From: Durusdinium trenchii
Lineage: Eukaryota; Sar; Dinophyceae; Suessiales; Symbiodiniaceae
Direction of reading: 5' to 3'
Length of the DNA: 64,000 nucleotides
Assembly: GCA_963970005.1 (NCBI GenBank)
Contig: CAXAMN010022906.1
Coordinates: forward strand, 812,986-876,985
Shown: positions 37,241-47,900 of the stretch, one piece after another
Layout: each line of letters begins with the position of its first letter
Position numbering within the stretch: the first letter of the stretch is position 1
Made by a program: the position numbers and the translations under genes
Notes under the pieces: generated by a model
The model's input: only the letters and a program-made list of their open reading frames with translations
Told to the model about the DNA's origin: nothing
Databases searched by the model: none

Positions 37241-38828
37241 CTATATAGTCGTTTTGGGGAGCCAAAGGGCAAAGGGTGATGTTGATCTCACTTGGCAACA
37301 CTGGGCATTGATTGCTTCAGGGGCAGACTGCTGTCGACGTCGGTAGAAAGATAACAATACTGTACTTTTGTCCTTTTTACATCGAAGTCTTTTGTCTTGT
37401 TGTGTTTTTGTCTTTGGGGATTCTCACATTGAAAGTTCAATGTGCCTGGATCCTTATGTGAGCTTGTTAGCCTCCTGTTACATTTTGGGAAAGGTCCTAC
37501 AAGGCAGGAGTGTAACTAGTGACTAGCTAGGACTTGAGAGAGATCTATTTAGATGGAGATTTCCTCACCGAACTTTGAAAGACCGTACTGTGTGTCGCTA
37601 TATGCCACTATGTTTACTGTTGTCACTTGAATGAGTCAGAATCGATCCTTCTAAGGCCGCAAAAGCCTTCCAAGCCGGCTGGGGCACAAAGTTCTTGGCC
37701 TTTCAGACGCCCACAAGAGATTCAATACAAGGCCCAGAGGCCCTTCGGGTTTCATGGGGTGAGACTTGGTTCCCGCTCGACAACATCAATGTATATATAT
37801 ATATACTTATATATCTATTATATACTATAATACTATAATATAGTATAGTATAATACAGTATATATATACATGTAATTACTTAGATAAGGTTTCACAACTT
37901 CCAAGACTCCAAGACTCCAAGACGTTCTACTCCAATTGTGTAGCCTTTCAAGTCAAAGTTCCAGATGAGAGGAAGCTAAACTGCTTGCATCCTTGCTTTC
38001 AGTGGTTGGATTAGAGTACTTGGCCCCGAAATCATTTTGTGTATATTTTATAGTAATTAATGCTTTGTTGGGTTTGTTTCTTCTGTTGCTCCAGCAAGCT
38101 GGGTGAATTGTAAGAAGATGAGAGGTCAGAAGGACAAATATCATCGACACTTCAGGAGCAGTGACTCCAGTGTTCTCCTTCGGCCGATGCATTCTGTTTG
38201 TAGTGTGGCGTTCCGCCCGGCAGACTCAAATGAAATTATGGAGGCTCAATCTGCTCATGAGAAACGCCAGAGATTTGACATAAAGTGGCGGGACACAGGC
38301 GTGAGCTTTTGTTATTTTGGTATCCAATTTGTATCCCTGCTATTTAATCTCATGTGTTCACGACCCATTGTAGTGGTTATATATATATATATAGCTGGAC
38401 TGACTTGACTCGTAGATTGCGGTTCAAGTCGACATTTGGACGCTCACTTGTCCAGTTGACAGTAGACGAAGCTCTGCACTCAGGATGCTTTGTCCCGGGC
38501 ACGATTGATTCCGAACAACCCGGGGCTGCTTGGCCAAACGAGATGATGGACCAGGGTGATCAAGACATAACGGTAGGTGAATATTCGGGGAGACTGTTTT
38601 GCTTGTTGGTTGTGGACTCAAAACGGCACTGTTTTTGAGTCAGAAGCTGAGATTGATCCTCAATTGAAACAGAAGGGATGGTAGAACAGTAGGACCAAAC
38701 ACCGTGCCGACATCGTTTCAGGGGCTCCCTAGGTGGGTAACACGAAAGACATTTTCGCGCGTCTCATGAAACAAACAACTACCTGTACCACCTGTATACA
38801 TATATATTGGAGTTGCTGTTCCTTTTAG

Positions 38829-38927
38829 GGATCAACCTATGTAAGGCCATGCCTTGGCTTTGTGAAGCGGTCGCCCGGGTGGGACCCCGCCTCCGAGAGG
38901 AACATCCGGGAGATTTATGACATCGAG
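38829..38927 (+). CDS. Kinase exon 1 (first recovered), pre-kinase segment
   Basis: The acceptor ccttttag|gga opens 33 codons ending ERNIREIYDIE at the donor gag|gtcttg, phase 0. 'N(I/V)...YDIE' immediately precedes the Gly-rich loop in CDPK-type kinases, and the next exon begins AKKLGEGTYG. The true N-terminus is upstream and was not identified. Confidence 0.75.
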
Positions 38928-41900
38928 GTCTTGGGTGATGAAGTCGCTTGCGCTGGTTCTTGTTACTAGTAGCAAATTAGCTACTAGTAGTAAGGCCAGG
39001 AGCCCCTAGTGGCCCTAGTAGCGTTCTTGCTCCTAGTAGCTTCTTGTTCCTAGCAGTAGGAGTGCCTACTTTGACCTGAACTTTTCCTTGTCATGACTCG
39101 TGATTGACAAGCCTCACTTAAGAGTTCGCTCCTGGACCGCCCCTGAGTTGCTCAAACACCCATGCACCAGATGCGTGACCCAGGTAATCTTGACGAATTT
39201 GGAGCGAATGCGAGGTGTGCACCACGCGAAACCCCGCATATTCAGATTCATCAGAACAGGACCCAGGGACTCGGAGGTCTTAGACCATTCTTCCTTCGGT
39301 TTGGATGGAACCCTCTGAGGGGTTAAGATAGGAGAATGAAACGCCAGACCAAGCTGGGAACTTAGAGGCCAAGATCGTCAAGGAGATTCTCAGGCTTCAC
39401 TCCACATATGCCCCAAGTTCAACCAATGGTCGACCTCCAACCACACCCTGCAGGACAAAACGATCCTGTGACAACCTCCAATCACCAGGCTACAGGTGAA
39501 AACCTACAGCCACAGGCCACAGGTGTTTGTCGTGCCGAACCGCCGTCATTGTTTTTGACGGCCCATTTTTGGATCAACCTCAACCTCCTTTATTTGAAAA
39601 GATAGAATGTGCAGGCCAAGAAGCTGGGCGAAGGCACTTACGGCTCCGTCTCCAGCGGAAGGTTTGGGAGCCGAACCGCGTGGGAGAGTTTTGGAGATCA
39701 AGAGATCGATTTGTGCGTACACTCGTCCTGAATCCTATACGGACCATTCGCACACAAATGGATGTTCCCCAGATTTGCTCGTGAGGAATCATGAGGTCAA
39801 TCTTTGGAGGAAGAAACAAGTGACCTCACATGGTATCAGGGTAACACCAACACCTTTCTTACAGATGTATTTATTCATGTTATACGCATTATATATATAA
39901 ATATAGTTATCAATATAAATAAAACACGGATAAATATGTTCAAGCAAACAACACATACATAGATATCATACGGATATAATATACAGCTATACCCCCCGTT
40001 AAACGGTCTACGACTCACCTTGCTCCACCCGGGCCGAGGCATCGAACCACCGGGGCGGTACGAGCGATCAAGACCATGTCCAAGGCGGAGCGTTTGTTGC
40101 GGTTTTGAAGCCATTACTTTTAATTCTATTTATTTCTTGTTTCTAATAGCTTCTTGTTCCTAGTAGTATGGCCAGGAGCCCCTAGTAGTGTCCTTGCTCC
40201 TATTCTAATAGTTGGTAGTTCTTTGTTAAAGACACATAAGAGGAAGAGCAGAATCACGGGTCGGGGTGTGGGTAAAAGGGAGTGAAAGGAGATGAAATGA
40301 AAAGCACCTCAGCAAGTTTCGGCAGAGGTTCATGGCTGTGAGTTTGACAAATTTTGGTGAGATCTAGATTCTAGATGAGCCAGATGTCCCCGTTGGGCGC
40401 TTTCTGCTTTGGTCCTGTGAGTCGAAAGGATCTCAACGAGCAAATTGGGTAAAGCCTTCGACCGATTGATGCTGCTTCTTCAGCAAAGAACCACGGACCG
40501 ATGCTACGGCTTCTTCGGATGTTAGGTGCATGGACCCACGGGGGGTGACCGATCTCCACGTCAATTTTACAGGCACATTTGTCTACCGGGAGCGGTTTTA
40601 AAGGTGGTTTATGGAAGACTGTTTCGGGAAAACCATGCGATGGTTTAGGCGACTAGATGACTAGACCCAACCGGACCTTGAGGCTCACCATGCATCCAAG
40701 TCTTACCTTGAAGAACTCCATTTCTTGGGAGGACTCTGTTAAAAAATTGCCTGACCATTTTGCCTTTAATGGCCTCCTCGTTAAACCAAGCAACGTACAG
40801 GGCCTTTCGCCCCATTTTCCTCAAATTTTACGCAGCTCAAGTTTTGCCTGGCAGGGCCACGTGAAGAACATGGAGCGGTTCAAGCAAGAGATCGACATCA
40901 TGAAGGTTCTTCCTGCAGCCGTCGGTGTTCCGTTCGAGCCGTTGGCGTGGGGAGGCCTTTCAAGGGATCGGTGGATGTGGAGTGTGGGCTCCGCTGGTGG
41001 GAGAACAGTTGGGGAATGGGTGGGTTCTTCACAAAGGCTTGACCGATCAAGGCGTTTAAGGACGGAAGATTTTTGAACATCTTGCGAGACCGCTACTATT
41101 ATTTACAAATGTTTTCCGGGTGTGTCAGCTTTGCCCTTCTTTCATCAGCAGGTCCCAGGTGAGTTGCAGACCCGTGGACTAGTTGATGCAATTTGTTATG
41201 CAAGTTGTGGTTGGGGATTTGCAGATTCCCAGCATCTCGGCTTTTGATTTGATGGTGATGTCATAGGGCTTGCGCCTGTCGTAGCACCATTTCATTTGGC
41301 ATCACCGGATTAAACAGACAGTAGATGTTCCATGCATTGGCGGTCTGAGATTCTACCTTGAACTTGCTTATGCTTCTCAGCTTCATCCTTTCAAACAAAG
41401 ATGGGGTGACGTCGCAACAACTTAACTGATGGCAGGCCACAGTTTTGGAAATGTGGCGAGCTTCACCTCGAAATGGGATATGCAGAACACAAAACAGTCG
41501 AGTCATTGACATAAATGTTGGCTCCTTCTGCCTTCCCTCACATTGCCCATCATTGCCTCCTTTGTTTGCCCACCCCAAAAAGCCCTGTTCCCTCAAAAGT
41601 TGCCGCTATAACTTCTAAACCCACAGGCCTCGCTCCCGTGACCCCATCCTCCCGTGACCCACAGGTCATGGACCATCCAAACATCATCAAGCTCTATGAG
41701 ACTTTCGAAGATCGTTTGGCCGCCCCAGTGATGGAGCGCGTTTCGGCAGCCAGACTCTGCCAGTCTCGAAGACGCACAGAGATTGAGCATTGGTGAGCGT
41801 TGGTGACTCATATGGAATGGTGACACGATGTGACACGAAACAACCAAACAGTGCAATTGAAGCTTGGCCGGACATCGCCGCCTTTATTTCTCGCTTCGCG

Positions 41901-44900
41901 TATGTCGAACAACTGGGTTGTTCGGCACCTACTAAGCCGTGGGATTCCACCCACAGAGCTGTTCAGGTGGCTTTGTTACTCACAACATAAGCCCTGTTCA
42001 GATCAGACAGTAGTGATGACGGAACGCCCTCCAGCAGCAAACATAGTGGATGTCCTGGGCCCAGTGGATCTTCCACTTTGTTTGTTGGACAGAGGATGAT
42101 TTGAGACGTGAGCCCCTAGTAACGTCCTTGCACCAGGAGACGCCTCAGCAGTGCGTGCCACGCCTTTTTCGACCCTCCCCGTCCACTCGTGGCACCCTCC
42201 AGGCCGACACTTGTACCTGGTCATGGAGCTTTGTTCGGGTGGAGAGCTTTTCGACAAGATCATCGAGGCTTGGCGTTTCATGTGCTTCTCTTGGTGTTAC
42301 CGGATCAGCAATCCTGCAGTCCAGACCATGCAACTCATCTGCCGACGGCTGAAGAGCAATGTTACTGGATTGCACAATATGGGACTTTTTGAAAGAGGCA
42401 TGGAAAGCAATTTCTTTGCACAACACACACAGACATGCACATCACCTTTCTCTTTCATCTAGCGGAACCCTTAACTGCTTGAGCTTACTGTAGGACCTAG
42501 GACATTTCCATATAATATAACATATATATATATATTTATAATTGTGGCTATCAGCCACAAAGGTAGCTTCCTCGCCCGTCAACCAAATCTATCTAACCTA
42601 AGGGGACCTATCCCTACCTAAACCTAAAGGTACCTAAAGGTGGCCCTCCACCCAGCCGTCGCACCGTTTTCCTCTGTGCTTGTCCTGTCCCTGTCGGCCT
42701 TGAGCCAACGCGTTTGGTGCATCCATCGATCGAACTACCATTCGAAGGTCTGGTTTGGTGCTCAACTGGATTGATTCACATTGACTCTATTTTCTTTTTC
42801 GAATTGCACGGTTCAGCAAAGGATTCGATCCATCGTGAGCTAAACTTTCGATTTGGGTTTTCTTTGAGGGCACTGTCATCATCATAGATTCTAAATTTTC
42901 CAAGAGTGAGCACCCGTCGTAGAAAAGATGAGTCCATTGGCTTTGTTAGACAGTCTGCAAGCATAATGGCTGTTGATATCCATCTACACTCGGTGTTGTC
43001 TTGGGTCTGCTGTTTTATAAGCATCACCTCTATGGTCGTTCTCCACTCCTGACAGTTGGGAGTCGCCATTTTGTTCACCAAGTCGTACAAACTCTTGCAG
43101 TCTGTGATGAGTAAAGCCTTAGTCTCATTCTTTAGTGACTTTTCGGGTGTCTGCCACTTGAAGCATCCGTCCTTGATTACTGCCCACATGCATCTAAGCC
43201 AAGTCAACTTATCTAATGAAGAAGACATTGCATAGGCTTCAGCACTCAGGGTCGATCGAACTACCCTACTTATCTGCTTTGAGTGCCATGTTAATGGGGA
43301 TATGCTTGATATCTTGTTTTCTCCAAGTTCTTTTGTACATGCTGCTATGAAAACTCCCTGCTGTGCTTTCAATTGCTGCTCCGATGCAAAGCTTGCGTCT
43401 CCAAAACTGGCAAAAGTTACATCTTTCATTGGAATTGGTTGTACCAACACGGATGTTGTGGCTGTGTCTTTTGCTTCCCTAAGGATTTTGTTGGCTTCTA
43501 AGAGATCTTTAATCTTAGCATCACAAACCCGCTTCTGCAGAAAAGATACCTTTGCCATTATATCTGGACGCGAATGCACTGCCACATACTGAAGGCTTCC
43601 ACATAGAGCTCGAAGCTGATGTTGCTCATGGTTTGATACTGGTGATTCCGTTTCTTTCCTTCTGATCTTTGCTACATCTATTGCTTCTATTTGATGTACA
43701 TAGTCTTCTTGTCCTATTTTGATTGAGTAGTCATCTCTTTGTTCTATTGTCAGTCCGGTGAACTTGAAGCGTTTGTACTCTTGGTTTCCGAACGGGAGCT
43801 TCTTCTGCAATTGCTCCAGGGCTTTATCAAATCTTTGATTGCCCCCGCCTATTCCGTCATCTACGTGCGTTCCCAGGATTCCATCCAGCTTTGTCGAATC
43901 ATAGGGGTCTCTCAACAAGAACAGGCAATTGTCCAGCGGATGTGTTTCAAATCCTACTTCTTCTAACCGTTTTCGGAGCTCTTTGTAGAATAGCAATGGA
44001 GCGTCCACCCTACCGTAGGCATTGCCTTTCAGTAAGAGTACCTGTTCACTATTCGAACCCAACAATTCTTGGAATTCTGGAACCGGATGCATGGCTAATA
44101 TTCGTTCATCTGATTTGCCTCGCAAAAACGCAGTTTTGATGTCGAACGATTGAATTCGCCAGTGGAGTGAACTCACTGTTTGCATTATCATCATTCGGCC
44201 ATCACGAGACAGGGTTGGACTCTCAGTTGATACAATTCCTACCTCTGGGTCTTGGAAACCCCGAATGACAAGGCGAGCCTTCGGTTTTCGGCCTGAAGGA
44301 GAGCCGTGGTCCTCCTTCCATGTCAGCACCCATTTTGAAGACATTATCCTACTCGGGTGAATCTTATGCCTTAGGAGTGGCTCAACCGTCTCAGTTTCTA
44401 TCCAACATTTCAACTCTCGTTTCTTGGCTTCATCAAATTGCTTTTTCTCTGCGGCTGACAGATGTTTGTATTGTACCTCAGTATGGGTTTTCTTGGCTGC
44501 TTTATTCAAGGCTTCTGCATGGTAACAGGGGTTCCTACAAAACTTCTCCAATGCTTTCACTGGAACAACGAATTCGAAACTACAGACCTGTGCTTCGGCT
44601 ATCTGGCATGACTCTTCACTCCATAGAGTTCCCTGGTCATAGACGGCCTCCCCGTTGTCGTTTACCCCTTCTACTATATATACATGCATTAACCACCATT
44701 GAATCCCCAATTGATTCGGATGGATTTATTGGCTCTATTGGCTCTACAGGGTCATTTGTTCCCGGTTGGCCTTCAAGCTCCTCATCTGCATTCGGATCTA
44801 TCACTGGGATCTGGTTTGCATCTAATCCCGGTGGATACTCTATGCTATTCTCTGCGTTCGAATTGCGTCGATGAGGCTCTTCCTCTGGCTGGGCTGACCT

Positions 44901-47900
44901 GGTTTGGTCCTCATTCGAAGGTGCTGCTTCTGATGGCTCATATGACATGTTTTCTACTTGATCGGAATACTGGAACATTCCACTCCTCTCTCTCAGTTGT
45001 GTTTCCAGCTGTTCAGCCATCTCTTTCAGTCTCTTCGAATCGCCGACTTGTTGAAATCCGTGGTGACTTTGAAATTCTCTCAATGAGACGGATCTCATGT
45101 TCTCTCTAGCAACTCTTAGCAATCTATTCAAGTGGGTTACCCAAACTATGGTCCGAGTCTCATGCATCACTACTTGGCAGGGTCCTACCCATCTCCCCTT
45201 TTCCAAGATATTTGGTGCTTTTCTTTTGTCCCAAACCATGCAAAGTTCCCCACATTTCCAGTCGTGTTGTCTTCCGCGGGATTGTCTCAATATTGCTCTG
45301 CGAATTGCTTGACTATTATCAGCATCTACAAAGTGCTTTTCTTGCCTCTGCTCGAATTTGCATTTTTCGCTGGAAGACTTCAGCTTCAGTTGATTCCCTT
45401 CTATGAGCGAATGAGATATCGTTGTTTCGTCGTCACATATGGATCCCGGGACTCGGCTGGCTTTTCCCAAAACGGCTTGTTCTGGACTAAACCCTTTTGC
45501 TACACTCATACTATTTTTGGCTTGGAAACATTGGTTCAATGCATAGTCGAACTCTTTGTCTGTCTTGATTGGAATGTGGTGGTCTATTCGACTTAGCATC
45601 TCTTTCACTGTTCCCCCATGTCTCTCAATCCTCCCCCTCTGCCAGGGTGCTGCTGTGGTCACTGCTCGAATGCTGTTTTGCTGTAGCATGTTCTTCCATT
45701 GTTGGCTAACGAACTCTCCTGCAAGGTCATGAACAATCACTTCAGGTGGTCCTGCCCAGTTCATCCATGTTTCATTTACTACCCTCTCTGCTTCTTCGGT
45801 TCCCCGTTGACACCTTCTTCCCAAGTGGAAATGGGTGGCTTCATCAAAGATGTGGATTACATAATATTTGGTGCCCGAATTGCTTTTCCATTCGAATCCA
45901 TCTAATGTAGTCACCTCGTTGAAGTCTTTGGGTTCTTTCAGTTTTCCTGGGGTTGTCAACTTGGGTCCAACTCTCTCCGAACACGATTGGCATAGGTATT
46001 CACTTGCTCCGTCTACAAGTTCTTGAGAGAAGCGAAGTCTTCGAAGGTGGCTTGCTAATTTCTCGGCTGTTGGATGTCCTAAATTGTTGTGCATTCTCTG
46101 GATGAGTGATTGTTGGAACCTGCTTAGTTCATGAAACTTCGGACCTGAATTATTTGAAGACTGTGGTGACCAAGCTGGGACAAAGGTCGTCTTGTCTTCC
46201 ATTTCTTCTGGTCGAATTTCATCAGCTCTCTGGCTGATCTGCTTGGAACTCGGCTCGACAGCTCTGGACTCTGGCATTTCTTCGGATCGAACGGGGTCGG
46301 ACTGTCTCTCCTCGCTGGCTGTTGCTTGCTCTTTCGACTCAACAGGACTGCCAAACAAACAGACCATGATATGACTAGGCATAGCATTCCTTCTCTGTTG
46401 CCTTAATGTCAGTTTTGTCCATTGTTCTTCACCCAAGTCGAAAATTTCTTTTGTCCTCCTACACTGACAAACAGTTTTCCGTATTGGATTCGTGGATTGC
46501 CCTACTAGATACTTGTCCATGCTTTTTCCTGCTAGTATCTGTTTCACGTGAAATCCACAATGTTCAACAAGAAAACTTCCTGGCCAACTGCTTGGAGAGA
46601 CGTCGACAGATCCTGATTTCGGCAAATTGGATTGCAGCCATTGAAAAGTTTCATCCCAAGGTTTTCCGTGAAGAGGATTCTTCACTATCTTCTCAGGTTC
46701 GGCTTTCCGTTTTGGCTCTCGTGGTGGCTCAAAACGTGCGCGTTTCGCAGGATGATCTTCATCAACTGGACATGTTTCCTCGGTTGCTTCTTCTACACAG
46801 GCTAATGCTTCTGGTTGTTTCTTTTCCTGCAAAATGCTCTTAGCTGCTGCCCTTGCGAACACTCTGGGATAGAACGCGGCAAATCGAGACAATGCCATTC
46901 GCTGGCCTTGAAACTTGCATGACCCGGCAATTTGTGAATGCTCGTGATTTTGTTGACACCTTCGACCATCTAAATCTCGAACAATCTGATTTGATGTTGT
47001 TTGCAACCGAGTATGCTTTTTTAAAGGCCTATCATCTTCAGGATGAACTAGTCCAAACCTGCACTGATCCAAGTGAACTGTCTTGGTAAGTCTCATCACT
47101 ACTTCTAGTTCTTCTTGTTTCCACATGTCTGACGTTCCGGGGTTCTCCATTGTGAAGTGTCTCCCGTTTTGTACTTGAATCTTACATATCAGGGCACATA
47201 GGACTAAATGTTCCTTAGATAGGTTCTTGTCTCTTTGAATGCGTTCATACAAACGACTGCTCTGTGTTGCGTTGAATCGATTCCATGCACACCAGGGAAA
47301 ACACTCCGGCGCTACCCAGATATGTTTTGGACGCAGCCTGCAGATCATTCGAAGCAACTGCACCTGGCCTTCAAAAGTAGACAAATCACCATGGTCTCTT
47401 GTGAATCGGACTGCTGTTCCTCCGTGTTTTCCTACCTCCTCTGCTAGTCTACTATTTGGCTGTGCATAGACTTCTAATAGATCGATTTGCTTTCCGAATG
47501 ACTGGGTTTTACCGAATTCAGATGCTTTCAACAGTTTGGCTTCTTGGACATTCTCTACAGCTATTGATGCATCAAGGATCAATGTTTCCCATTTCACATC
47601 AATTGGCTCTGGTGCAACTGCTCCTCCATCTGCTGACGGGTTTGGCAGTAGCGGGCAAAATCGCTGATCGGAGCTTCCAACGAATTGATCCTGCTCAGGC
47701 ACCAGCTCACATATTGACGATCGGCTTCGTAGACCGTGGCATAGGTCTTTCCGGGATTCTTCTTTCCCCAGGTGATCATCTTTTGGCCCCAACGATCCAT
47801 TGCAGTTGTCGTCCATGCAAGACCCTGCTCCTGAATTGACATCGATGGCTGGCTTCTTGGGTCGTGTGATGGGCTCATCGGCAATGGGCTTCCAGGGGCT

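Larger units (their letters stand above)
30140..38828. other. Gene-poor stretch
   Basis: No supported exon. It contains a TGTC/TGTA tetranucleotide run (32228-32296), CTAG-rich repeats (37080-37240) and an AT-rich TATA run (37790-37875). Confidence 0.3.

Noticed and set aside
42700-42720. Spliced-leader relict in the copia LTR (CTTGAGCCAA, reverse of TTGGCTCAAG)
   Set aside because: Only ten bases match, and the same string is in both LTRs as part of the element; chance is likely.
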